This document shows positions 1 through 7,059 of a stretch of 64,000 bases of DNA, one piece after another. The first letter of the stretch is position 1; each line of letters starts with the position of its first letter. A model generated the notes under the pieces. That model was not told the origin of the DNA. It worked only from the letters and a program-made list of their open reading frames with translations, and did not search any database. The stretch comes from JAJEFO01 sp965208685 (lineage in GTDB: Bacteria > Pseudomonadota > Alphaproteobacteria > Rhodobacterales > Rhodobacteraceae): NCBI GenBank assembly GCA_965208685.1, contig CBDBPL010000007.1:4340001-4404000 (forward strand), given 5' to 3'. A program made the translations under genes and the position numbers.

Positions 1-776
1 AAGCGGGACTGGAATGTCGTGACGAGGCGGCTGTCCGGCCAGCCCAGGCGCTCCTTCAGGAGACGCGTCGTCTTCTGGCATTGGCAGTGATACGGATCGC
101 CCTCCGCGAGGTAGCGCTCGGGCATGCCGTGATATGAACAGACAAGGATGTCGGGCGCAGTGTTCGACGCAGCCACGGCGTGCTCGACGGAACGGGCCAG
201 CGCTTCGATATAGGACGGATGATCGAAATATGCCGGAACCGTGCGGATCGCGGGCTGCCACTTTTCCTCCATGAGCGAGCGAAAGAACTGGTCGTTCGCC
301 GTCGCCGTCGTTGCGCCGGCGTATTGAGGATACAGCGGAAAGAAGAGAATCCGGCGGCACCCGAGATCAATGAACGAGCGGACCTTCGATCGCGTCGAGG
401 GATTGCCGTACCGCATGCAGAAGTCTACGACGACACGGTCACCGTAGCGCCGGGCAAGCAAGGACCTCATCTTGGCGGTCTGCGCCCTGGTGATCGTCAT
501 GAGCGGGCTCTCGCCGGCCTCTTCGTTCCAGATCGACCTGTATGCTGCCCCGGACGTGAAGGGGCGGCGGGAGAGAATCACCGCCTGGAGCAGCGGCTGC
601 CATTTCCACGGCGCGTAGTCGATGACCCGGCGGTCGGACAGGAATTCGTTAAGGTAGCGGCGCATCGGCCAGTAGCCGTGTCCGTCCGGAGTGCCGAGAT
701 TCGCCAGAAGCACGCCAGTCCTTTCCGGCGGGACGTCCGGGTGACCTCGCGGCAAATGGGTGCTGGTGTCCGTCAT
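1..776 (-). CDS. hemH: Ferrochelatase, N-terminal part (runs off left edge)
   Basis: Inserts ferrous iron into protoporphyrin IX, the last step of protohaem synthesis, at the inner face of the cytoplasmic membrane. About 258 codons are present; the 3' end lies beyond position 1. Visible family signatures are GVLLANLGTPDG at residues 21-32, the active-site stretch SYHGMPERY at about 214-222 (its His is the metal-binding candidate), YHCQCQKTTRL just after, and VTTFQSR at the edge. The ATG at 776 was chosen because the frame is continuous from it and it overlaps the stop of the small upstream frame as ATGA, suggesting translational coupling. It is the last visible gene of a leftward run beginning with the methyltransferase at 1722. 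Function is secure; only the C-terminus is unseen. Confidence 0.93.
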   Translation of the reverse strand, partial: MTDTSTHLPRGHPDVPPERTGVLLANLGTPDGHGYWPMRRYLNEFLSDRRVIDYAPWKWQPLLQAVILSRRPFTSGAAYRSIWNEEAGESPLMTITRAQTAKMRSLLARRYGDRVVVDFCMRYGNPSTRSKVRSFIDLGCRRILFFPLYPQYAGATTATANDQFFRSLMEEKWQPAIRTVPAYFDHPSYIEALARSVEHAVAASNTAPDILVCSYHGMPERYLAEGDPYHCQCQKTTRLLKERLGWPDSRLVTTFQSR

Positions 777-907
777 CGTCCTGCCATCCAACACAGCAGC
801 CCAATCTTGTCCAGCGGGGCCGCGAACCTGCAGACCCTCGGGATCACCTCCGGGAGGGCGGGCAATGCGCGCTCCAGGACGCTGTCCGTCAGAGCAGGGG
901 CCATCAT
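773..907 (-). CDS. Small 44-codon frame coupled to both neighbours
   Basis: A 44-residue frame reading MMAPALTDSVLERALPAL and onward, ending GLLCWMAGR. It starts with ATGATG whose first ATG overlaps the stop codon of the upstream methyltransferase (ATGA), and its own TGA overlaps the hemH start (again ATGA). Overlaps of this kind at both ends are typical of real genes in compact bacterial operons and fill the only gap between two certain genes. No domain is recognised and there is no clear signal peptide. It may be a genuine small protein, the relic of a longer gene, or a coupling device that carries ribosomes to hemH. Confidence 0.4.
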   Translation of the reverse strand: MMAPALTDSVLERALPALPEVIPRVCRFAAPLDKIGLLCWMAGR

Positions 908-1722
908 CGCTTGAGCCGGGTTTCCTTCACGCCAAGAGCCTCGGCGAGACGGGTGCTGGCAGCGCCGGGCCGGAGCGGCGCTTGCTGATTTGCAGAGGGA
1001 GCCCAGCCGGTCAGGAAGACCATTTCGAACGTCGCGACCAGGTAGCCGTCATCGGCAAAGCCCTGTCGGTAGATTCTCTCGGCTTCGCGAAAGATCTGCC
1101 GGGAAGGCAAGGTCTTGCTGCGGGATGCAAGCGCATTGGTCTCGCCCATGCCTCGCAGGTCTGCGGCCAGTCTGGCGAAGCCGGGGTAGCGAACCGCCGT
1201 GCTGACGCTGTCGGCGACGGGAAGCGCAAGTCCGGCGCGTTGAAGCAGTCCGCCGAGGTCGGCAATGTCTGCCATGGGAAGGACGCGCGGGGAAAGGCCG
1301 CCCGAGAGCCGGGCTTCGGCCTCCGCCAGCGATGCGCGAAGCTCATGCAGCGTGGCGCCACCGAACGTCACGCCCAGGAACAGTCCGTCCGGCACGAGGG
1401 CGAGGCGGGACTGGACGATCTGGCCAACCGGGTCGTCGGCCCAATGCAGGCCGAAGCAGTGGAGAGCCAGGTCGTGGGCTTCGCGGTCGAGGGCAAGCGT
1501 GGGAGCGTCGTCGATGCGCGGCGCATCCGGGAACAGAGCCGCGACCGGCGGCGTCACGTGCCCGATCAGGACGGGAGAGCGGAACTCCCTGCTGATCTCC
1601 GCGAGCCGCGCCCGGATTTCGAGCGCGGCCTCCTCGTGAAGAAAGGGTTCCGGTGAACGGGCCGCACGGGCCCGATGCAGCGCAAGCGCCTTGCGGTCGG
1701 TGATTTCAGGCAGGCCGGTCAT
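904..1722 (-). CDS. SAM-methyltransferase-fold protein of the BioC/NDUFAF5 type
   Basis: A 272-residue protein resembling the alphaproteobacterial BioC-like family that includes mitochondrial NDUFAF5. The best signature is LHWADDPVGQIVQSRLALVP at about 97-116, followed by DGLFLGVTFGGATLHELR, matching the post-motif region of that family. The glycine-rich SAM motif expected near residue 50 is not canonical here (PVLIGHVTPPVAALFP), so cofactor binding cannot be assumed. ATG at 1722 gives a normal start; an in-frame extension to 1800 would add an unlikely Arg/His/Cys-rich leader. The gene is first in a leftward run with the small frame and hemH. In many relatives this gene neighbours comF and grxC, which are not seen here. 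The substrate is unknown. Confidence 0.7.
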   Translation of the reverse strand: MTGLPEITDRKALALHRARAARSPEPFLHEEAALEIRARLAEISREFRSPVLIGHVTPPVAALFPDAPRIDDAPTLALDREAHDLALHCFGLHWADDPVGQIVQSRLALVPDGLFLGVTFGGATLHELRASLAEAEARLSGGLSPRVLPMADIADLGGLLQRAGLALPVADSVSTAVRYPGFARLAADLRGMGETNALASRSKTLPSRQIFREAERIYRQGFADDGYLVATFEMVFLTGWAPSANQQAPLRPGAASTRLAEALGVKETRLKR

Positions 1723-1939
1723 GGCGGCGCGAAGGTAAGGCCGAAAGCCGCAAATGCAACGCGCTTTCCGGTTTGCGTGTTCACGGTGCCGCCGCTTCAC
1801 GCAAGTGCTGGCGCATGTCGTGAAAAACCACTACCTAGTCTGCGGTTGTCCGGGCCTGGTCAAATGACGATGCGTGCCGGCGGACGCCGGACGGTACCGC
1901 AGGTCTTCGTGGGGGATCGTCACGTGGGCGGATGTCAGC

Positions 1940-2267
1940 GACCCCTCCCTGAAGGGAGGGGCTTGAGGAACGAAGGTTCCGAGAGCCCATGCTGACCAGC
2001 ACAGGAAAGGAGACTGTCATCCGATCCACCCTGAACCATACGTTGAAGACCAACCCCGGGATGCTTCCTCAGTCCCGGGCTCTTGAAGATTCGTCAGCAG
2101 ACACGCCGGGTCGGGCACGGTTTGCTTCCGAACCGCTTGCGGCGATCGGTCCGGTGGACCGATCGGGAAGCAAACGGGCGGATCGTGATGCGGGTGGTCA
2201 GGTTGTGCGAGGGGAGACCGGCTTCGGCCGGCGTCACCGGGGAAGCGCGAGCGACCCCGAGAGCGGC
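1940..2267 (+). ncRNA. Predicted omegaRNA (guide-scaffold RNA of IscB)
   Basis: The region immediately 5' of iscB is full of perfect stems, as expected for the RNA partner of IscB. In order: CCCCTCCC/GGGAGGGG with loop TGAA (1942-1961); GGAAC/GTTCC (1967-1980); CCCGGGA/TCCCGGG (2055-2079), whose outer part can alternatively pair AGAGCCC (1982-1988) with GGGCTCT (2077-2083); a three-way junction closed by TTTGCTTCC/GGAAGCAAA (2121-2129 with 2166-2174) that encloses CCGC-TT-GCGG (2133-2142) and a 10-bp stem (2143-2152 with 2156-2165); CCGGC-TTCG-GCCGG (2218-2231), a UUCG tetraloop; and GGGG/CCCC (2239-2242 with 2255-2258). In characterised IscB loci the guide is the sequence just 5' of the scaffold, here the host flank at about 1920-1939. 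RNA ends are inferred. Confidence 0.75.
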
Positions 2268-3638
2268 GTGAGCCGCGTCTTCGTCCTGGACCGGTGCGGC
2301 GCCCCGCTGATGCCGTGCCACCCGGCCCGGGCGAGAAAGCTCCTGGGCAAGGGACGCGCCGTCGTGGTGCGGCTCCATCCGTTCACGATCCGGCTCCGGG
2401 ACCGGGTCGGAGGCGAGGCCCAGGAGGTCGGGCTGAAGGTTGATCCCGGCGCGAAGACCACCGGCCTGGCGCTGGTGCGGGAGGACGGCGAGGTCCTGTT
2501 CCTGGCCGAGATCGAGCACAGGGGAGAGAGAATCCGCAAGTCGATGCGGCAACGTGCCGGTTACCGGAGACGGCGACGCTCGGCGAACCTGCGCCATCGC
2601 AAGAAGCGGTTCGACAACAGGCGCTCCGGGAGAAAGCTTCCGCCCTCGCTGCAGTCGCGGGTCGACAACGTGGCCTCGTGGACGGAGCGGCTGCGCAGGC
2701 TCGCGCCCGTGACCTCCATCGCGTGCGAGGTCGTCCGGTTCGACACCCAGGCGCTGGAGAACCCGGAGATCGCGGGCGCGGAGTACCAGCAGGGGACCCT
2801 CGCCGGCTACGAGGTCAGGGAATGCCTGCTCGAGAAGTGGGGACGGACGTGCGCCTATTGCGGTGCCACGGACACGCCGCTGCAAGTCGACCACGTGCGT
2901 CCGAAGGCAAGGGGCGGCTCCGACCGGGTCTCGAACCTGGCCCTCGCGTGCCCGTCCTGCAACCAGGCCAAGGGCGCGCAGCCCGTGGAAGCGTTTCTGG
3001 CCAGGCGTCCGGAACGTCTCCGGAGGGTGCTGGCGCAGGCGAAAGCGCCGCTCTCCGCCGCCGCCGCGGTCAACGCCACCCGCCGCGTCCTGTTCGAGGC
3101 ATTGAAGCGGACGGGGCTGCCCGTCGCCGGCGCCTCGGGCGGGCGGACGAAGTTCAACCGCACGCGGCTGGGGATCCCGAAGTCGCATGCCCTCGACGCC
3201 GCCTGCGTCGGCGAGACGCCGGCGCTGAAGGGCTGGAGGCAGCCCGTGCTCGCGATCCGGGCCATGGGCCGGGGCTCGTATGCGCGGACCCGCGTGGACC
3301 GGTCCGGCTTCCCGGTCGGATACCTGATGGCGGAGAAGACCGTGCGCGGCTTCCGCACGGGCGACATCGTGCGCGCGACCGTGCCCTCTGGGAAGAGGAG
3401 GGGTGTCCACGTGGGCCGCGTCGCGGTGCGCCGGACAGGCTCCTTCAACGTCCAGACGGCGCGGGGGACGGTGCAGGGGATCTCGCACCGGCACTGCCGC
3501 ATCGTCCAGCGCGGCGACGGCTACGGATATCACGTCGACACGTCACGGATGAAGGAGACGGCAACGATGCACGGAACACGGGAGCCCGCATTCCATCCCG
3601 CCCTGAAGGACGGGGTTCCCTGCGGGATGATTGGATGA
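2268..3638 (+). CDS. iscB: IscB RNA-guided DNA endonuclease (RuvC + HNH)
   Basis: A 456-residue IscB, the transposon-encoded nuclease family from which Cas9 descends. With GTG 2268 as residue 1: PLMP motif at 13-16; RuvC-I in GLKVDPGAKTTG with Asp59; Arg-rich bridge helix at about 88-118; RuvC-II in IACEVVRFD with Glu154; HNH domain at about 195-231 with paired zinc Cys (CAYC 195-198, CPSC 228-231), catalytic DH at 208-209 and Asn223; RuvC-III in KSHALDAACVG with His307 and Asp310. All catalytic residues are present. The frame stays open upstream to an ATG at 1989, but that stretch is the structured RNA region, and the family N-terminus (SRVFVLDRCGAPLMP) begins at the GTG. The last codons run through the right-end hairpin and the stop overlaps the nit start. 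Confidence 0.9.
   Translation: MSRVFVLDRCGAPLMPCHPARARKLLGKGRAVVVRLHPFTIRLRDRVGGEAQEVGLKVDPGAKTTGLALVREDGEVLFLAEIEHRGERIRKSMRQRAGYRRRRRSANLRHRKKRFDNRRSGRKLPPSLQSRVDNVASWTERLRRLAPVTSIACEVVRFDTQALENPEIAGAEYQQGTLAGYEVRECLLEKWGRTCAYCGATDTPLQVDHVRPKARGGSDRVSNLALACPSCNQAKGAQPVEAFLARRPERLRRVLAQAKAPLSAAAAVNATRRVLFEALKRTGLPVAGASGGRTKFNRTRLGIPKSHALDAACVGETPALKGWRQPVLAIRAMGRGSYARTRVDRSGFPVGYLMAEKTVRGFRTGDIVRATVPSGKRRGVHVGRVAVRRTGSFNVQTARGTVQGISHRHCRIVQRGDGYGYHVDTSRMKETATMHGTREPAFHPALKDGVPCGMIG
3594..3629 (+). other. Right-end hairpin of the IscB element
   Basis: CATCCCG (3594-3600) pairs perfectly with CGGGATG (3623-3629). Inside lies a second, imperfect stem with a TGAA loop (CCGCCC-TGAA-GGACGG), mirroring the left-end hairpin at 1942-1961. 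Subterminal hairpins of this kind are the recognition structures of single-strand IS200/IS605-type transposition. Confidence 0.65.
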
Positions 3639-4462
3639 AGGCCGCCCTTCTTCAGCTGAACTCGTCTGACGATCCGCAGGAAAACCTGCAGAACGTGTCA
3701 GGTCTCGTGCAGGAGGCCGCGGACGCCGGCGCCACGTTCGTCTTGACGCCGGAGGTGTCGAACTGCGTTTCCATGAGTCGGTCGCACCAGGACGAAGTGC
3801 TGGATGTCGAGGACCGGGACAAGATGCTCGCCGAGATGCGCGGCGTGGCCGCGCGGCTCGATGTCTGGCTCTTGCTCGGGTCACTGGCCTTGAAGTCCGG
3901 GGACGGGAAACGGTTCGTGAACCGTTCGTTCCTGATCTCTCCAGACGGCAAGATCGCTGCGCGGTACGACAAGATCCACATGTTCGACGTATCGATCGGC
4001 GAGACCGAAGTCTATCGGGAGAGCGACGGATATCGTGCCGGTGACAAGGCGGTGCTGGGGACGGTGGACGGCGAGTCCGTCGGGTTGACGATATGCTATG
4101 ACCTGCGATTCCCCTATCTTTTCCGGGGCCTTGCAAAGGCCGGCGCGAGGATTCTCACGGTTCCGTCCGCCTTTTCGCCCAGTACGGGGAAGGCGCATTG
4201 GGAGGCGTTGCTGCGGGCACGCGCGATCGAGACCGGATGCTTCGTGCTTGCGCCGGCGCAATGCGGCGTTCATCCGGCAAGCCGGGGCCGGCAAAGGAAG
4301 ACACATGGACATTCCCTGGCCGTCGATCCGTGGGGCCGCATCCTGCGCGATGGCGGGGAGGCGCCCGGCGTCAACCTGGTTGACCTGAACATGAGCGAGG
4401 TCGATGATGCGAGACGGCGCATTCCCTCGCTGACCAGCGAACAATTCTACACCAAGGCCTGA
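3635..4462 (+). CDS. Carbon-nitrogen hydrolase (Nit family)
   Basis: A 275-residue nitrilase-superfamily amidohydrolase, closest in look to Nit1/deaminated-glutathione amidase or omega-amidase proteins that repair or deaminate small amide metabolites in the cytosol. The catalytic triad is visible: Glu in FVLTPEVSN (about residue 40), Lys in RYDKIHMFD (about 111) and Cys in TICYDLRFPYLF (about 150). ATG 3635 begins MKAALLQLNSSDDPQENL, the normal family N-terminus. The start codon lies within a few bases of the right end of the IscB element, so the native promoter and ribosome-binding site have probably been displaced. The stop overlaps the marR start (TGATG), so the two are co-translated. Exact substrate cannot be read from sequence. 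Confidence 0.85.
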   Translation: MKAALLQLNSSDDPQENLQNVSGLVQEAADAGATFVLTPEVSNCVSMSRSHQDEVLDVEDRDKMLAEMRGVAARLDVWLLLGSLALKSGDGKRFVNRSFLISPDGKIAARYDKIHMFDVSIGETEVYRESDGYRAGDKAVLGTVDGESVGLTICYDLRFPYLFRGLAKAGARILTVPSAFSPSTGKAHWEALLRARAIETGCFVLAPAQCGVHPASRGRQRKTHGHSLAVDPWGRILRDGGEAPGVNLVDLNMSEVDDARRRIPSLTSEQFYTKA

Positions 4463-4932
4463 TGCCGGATTCCCGTGACACCGTCGACCAGTTGGCCATC
4501 GCGCTGTTCAGCGAAATGTTCATGGCGGACCATCTGGTTCGGGGCCGGATTGGCAAGGTTCTGCCAAAGGGAATGGAGTTCAGCCAGTTTTCGATACTGC
4601 ATCACTTGGCCCGGCACGGAGGAGAGCGGACTCCGGCACAGCTGGCGCGCGCCTTTCACGTCTCGCGAGGCGCAATGACGAACACGATCGGAAGGCTGCA
4701 GCGGGCGGGCTATGTTCATGTCCGGCCTGACTGGGACGATGCCCGAAAGAAGCTGGTCGCGATCAGCCCCTCCGGCCGCGAGGCGTCGGACATTGCCTTG
4801 GCATCGGTTGCGCCCGTCCTGGCGCAAGCGGTCGGCGCCATCGGGGAAGAGCGATTGCGGGGGGCTTTGCCCGTGATGCGGGAATTGCGCCAGCGACTCG
4901 ACGAGACGGCTAGGGACGAAGAGACGTCGTGA
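4462..4932 (+). CDS. MarR-family transcriptional regulator
   Basis: A 156-residue winged-helix regulator. The helix-turn-helix is around residues 55-75 (RTPAQLARAFHVSRGAMTNT), followed by recognition-helix and wing sequence including RPDWDDARKKLVAIS, the conserved DxRxK wing signature. Helices at both ends would form the dimer. It overlaps the nit stop codon by one base and its 3' end overlaps the convergent ubiG gene by 23 bp. Its targets are not evident; adjacency suggests nit or ubiG regulation, but no palindrome specific to it was found. Confidence 0.85.
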   Translation: MPDSRDTVDQLAIALFSEMFMADHLVRGRIGKVLPKGMEFSQFSILHHLARHGGERTPAQLARAFHVSRGAMTNTIGRLQRAGYVHVRPDWDDARKKLVAISPSGREASDIALASVAPVLAQAVGAIGEERLRGALPVMRELRQRLDETARDEETS

Positions 4933-5650
4933 CGTAGTTCACTGAAAGGTCGCGATCCGACAGGCGCCATCGCCATCCGAGAGGATCGAAGACGAATCCG
5001 GCCCGGTCGACCGGCTCAAGCCCTGCGAGGCGCAGCAGGCCGAAGAGTTCGTCCGGAGTGATGAACCTGGACCACTGATGCGTGCCCGCGGGCAGCCACC
5101 GCATGACGTATTCCGCCCCGACGATGGCCATGGCGAAACTCTTGGCCGTCCGGTTTATGGTCGAGCAGGTCATCAGCCCGCCGGGCTTCAGAAGATCATG
5201 GCAGGCCGTCAGGAAGGCGCCCGGATCGGACACGTGCTCGATCACTTCCATGTTCAGGACAGCGTCGAACGTTTCACCCTCGGCCACGAGATCCTCGGCC
5301 GTTGCATGGCGAAAGTCGATGGACAGTCCCTGCTCGTCCGCATGCAGGCTGGCCACCGGGACATTGCGTTCCGCGGCATCGACGCCCACGACCTCCGCCC
5401 CGAGGCGGGCCATGGGTTCCGACAGGAGCCCGCCGCCGCAGCCGATGTCCAGGATGCGGAGGCCGGAGAAAGGCGCTCGGATGGAAAGGTCACGGTCGAA
5501 CTCGACGGCAATCTGCGATGCAATGTAGTCCAGGCGGCAGGGATTCAACATGTGGAGAGGCTTGAATTTCCCGGACGGATCCCACCATTCGTCGGCCATC
5601 GCCTGGAACTTCCCGATTTCCGACGGGTCGATTGACGATGCCTTTGACAT
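4910..5650 (-). CDS. ubiG: Ubiquinone biosynthesis O-methyltransferase
   Basis: A 246-residue SAM-dependent methyltransferase carrying out both O-methylations of the ubiquinone ring at the inner membrane. Family start EIGKFQAMADEWWDPSGKFK (about 11-30) is diagnostic, with SAM motif I LDIGCGGGLLSEPMARLGA at about 70-88 and a downstream NMEVIEHV stretch at about 130-137. Length matches the family. ATG 5650 is the only sensible start. It converges on and overlaps marR and is divergent from pip, with a 69-bp shared promoter region. Confidence 0.95.
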   Translation of the reverse strand: MSKASSIDPSEIGKFQAMADEWWDPSGKFKPLHMLNPCRLDYIASQIAVEFDRDLSIRAPFSGLRILDIGCGGGLLSEPMARLGAEVVGVDAAERNVPVASLHADEQGLSIDFRHATAEDLVAEGETFDAVLNMEVIEHVSDPGAFLTACHDLLKPGGLMTCSTINRTAKSFAMAIVGAEYVMRWLPAGTHQWSRFITPDELFGLLRLAGLEPVDRAGFVFDPLGWRWRLSDRDLSVNYVTTSLRP

Positions 5651-5719
5651 GTTGTCTTTCGTCGGCTCCTGCTGAAAATGTTCCGTGAATCGGCCTTCAC
5701 TCCCGTATATAGGACTTTC

Positions 5720-6724
5720 ATGGACAAACCGTCAGACCAAAAATCGGCGTCGCAGTACCTTTATCCGCGGATCGAGCCCTACGATCAGAGAATGCTCGAT
5801 GTCGGTGAGGGCCATCGGCTCTATGTCGAGCAATGCGGCAACCCGAAGGGGGCACCGGTCGTTGTCCTGCACGGCGGGCCGGGAGGCGGATGCAATCCAG
5901 CCATGCGAAGATATTTCGATCCGGACTTCTATCGGGTCATCCTGTTTGACCAGCGCGGCTGCGGAAGATCACGTCCGCATGCAAGCGTTGACAGCAACAC
6001 GACCTGGCATCTGGTGCGCGACATTGAGACGATACGGGAGACTTTCGGCCTGAACCGTTGGAACGTCTTTGGCGGCAGCTGGGGTGCCGCACTGGCCCTG
6101 ATCTACGGGATCACGCATCCGGAACGGGTGGCGAATTTCATTCTGCGCAGCGTCTTCCTGATGACCCAGTCCGAACTCGACTGGTTCTATGGCGGAGGCG
6201 CGGGCGCGTTCTGGCCGGATGTCTGGGCACGCTTTACCGACATGATTTCCGCGGACGAGCAGGATGACCTTATCACCGCCTACTCGCGGCGGCTGTTTTC
6301 CGGCGACGTGAAGAGCGAGACCCGCTTTGCACGAGCGTGGACCAGTTGGGAGAACACCTTGGCGTCGATGCGGAACGACGGCTCGGGAAGCCCAAGTCCG
6401 TCCGAGTTTGCCCGTGCCTTTGCCCGGCTCGAGAACCACTATTTCATGAACAAGGGCTTTCTCGAGCACGACGGCTGGATCGAAGCCAACCTGGGCCGCA
6501 TTTCCGGCATTCCGGGTTTCATCGTGCAGGGCAGGTATGACATGATATGCCCGCCGGCGGGCGCGTTTCGACTGCACGCGCGCTGGCCGGGCTCGAACCT
6601 GAGAATCGTTTCACGGGCCGGCCACGCGCTCAGCGAACCGGGAATAAGCGCGGAACTTGTGCGCGTGACCGACGGGTTGCGAAGGCGCGGTCGCACCGCT
6701 TGCGCGGATACGCGGCAAGCGTAG
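5720..6724 (+). CDS. pip: Proline iminopeptidase (alpha/beta hydrolase)
   Basis: A 334-residue cytosolic S33 peptidase that removes N-terminal proline from peptides. Visible are the oxyanion-hole loop VVLHGGPGGGCNPAM, DQRGCGRSRPHAS, the nucleophile elbow GGSWGAALAL (Ser) and, near the C-terminus, an Asp in QGRYDMICPP and His in RAGHALSEPG. ATG 5720 is preceded by AGGA at 5711-5714; a longer frame to 5678 lacks family similarity. A TATATA box at 5706-5711 lies only nine bases before the ATG, so if it is the -10 the transcript would be leaderless or nearly so. Divergent from ubiG. Confidence 0.92.
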   Translation: MDKPSDQKSASQYLYPRIEPYDQRMLDVGEGHRLYVEQCGNPKGAPVVVLHGGPGGGCNPAMRRYFDPDFYRVILFDQRGCGRSRPHASVDSNTTWHLVRDIETIRETFGLNRWNVFGGSWGAALALIYGITHPERVANFILRSVFLMTQSELDWFYGGGAGAFWPDVWARFTDMISADEQDDLITAYSRRLFSGDVKSETRFARAWTSWENTLASMRNDGSGSPSPSEFARAFARLENHYFMNKGFLEHDGWIEANLGRISGIPGFIVQGRYDMICPPAGAFRLHARWPGSNLRIVSRAGHALSEPGISAELVRVTDGLRRRGRTACADTRQA

Positions 6725-6941
6725 CCACCTGCCTGGCCGCAAGCGGCGTCGCAAGCCCGCGCCCGCGGCCTCAACCGCCGGGAAAGCCGGATGCTCCTTC
6801 AACAGGCGCGCCGAAGCCGCACACCCTCCGCCATCGCCGGGATGCGGGCCGGCGGCCGTGCCGGGTCCATGCGCAAAGTCGAATTGACCGGCACGAGGCA
6901 CAGCCGTCCTGGACGTCCGGGGAATTTGCGCCAGTTCCGAC

Positions 6942-6970
6942 TTGCGGCCTGCTGCGGACTCGCCTATATG
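6942..6970 (+). promoter_or_regulatory. Probable sigma-70 promoter of the rimP-nusA operon
   Basis: TTGCGG (6942-6947), 17-bp spacer, TATATG (6965-6970). Transcription would start near 6977, giving a leader of roughly 80 bases that includes the hairpin at 7027-7049. Confidence 0.55.
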
Positions 6971-7026
6971 CCCCTTCGAAAGCGGTGCTTCGGCTTCCAC
7001 CCCCGAGGCTCCAACGGAAATTACCG

Positions 7027-7049
7027 ACGGGCCGCTGGCCCGTCTTTTT
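7027..7049 (+). terminator. Hairpin plus T-run in the rimP leader (attenuator candidate)
   Basis: ACGGGCC (7027-7033), loop GCT, GGCCCGT (7037-7043), then CTTTTT: a textbook intrinsic terminator. It ends ten bases before the rimP start codon and lies downstream of the likely promoter, so it would attenuate rimP-nusA-rnpM-infB rather than simply end pip. Confidence 0.7.
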
Positions 7050-7059
7050 GTTCGAGACC

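Larger units (their letters stand above)
1938..3634 (+). mobile_element. IscB element (IS200/IS605-like ends), no transposase gene
   Basis: A compact unit of about 1.7 kb made of a left-end hairpin (1942-1961), a structured RNA region, iscB and a right-end hairpin (3594-3629). The two end hairpins share the core CCTGAAGG, with a TGAA loop. No TnpA-type transposase is present, so the unit would depend on one supplied in trans. Exact ends are inferred: the left limit lies a few bases before 1942 and the right limit between about 3629 and 3634, directly against the ATG of the next gene (3635). The element separates the methyltransferase run on the left from the nit-marR pair on the right. Confidence 0.75.
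6725..7059 (+). other. Intergenic region and rimP leader
   Basis: 335 bases between pip and rimP with no supported gene. The last 120 bases hold the promoter at 6942-6970 and the hairpin plus T-run at 7027-7049. In 6725-6940 I see only GC-rich sequence with overlapping open frames of no recognisable content. Confidence 0.6.

Noticed and set aside
1989..2267. N-terminal extension of IscB from an ATG at 1989
   Set aside because: The stretch is the structured RNA region, and the family N-terminus begins at the GTG at 2268.
2094..3533. Long open frame on the minus strand opposite iscB
   Set aside because: It mirrors the iscB codon pattern in GC-rich DNA, is rich in Arg/Pro/Gly/Ala and has no domain.
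2678..3634. Long upstream extension of the nit reading frame through iscB
   Set aside because: It is the out-of-frame shadow of iscB; the hydrolase family start is the ATG at 3635.
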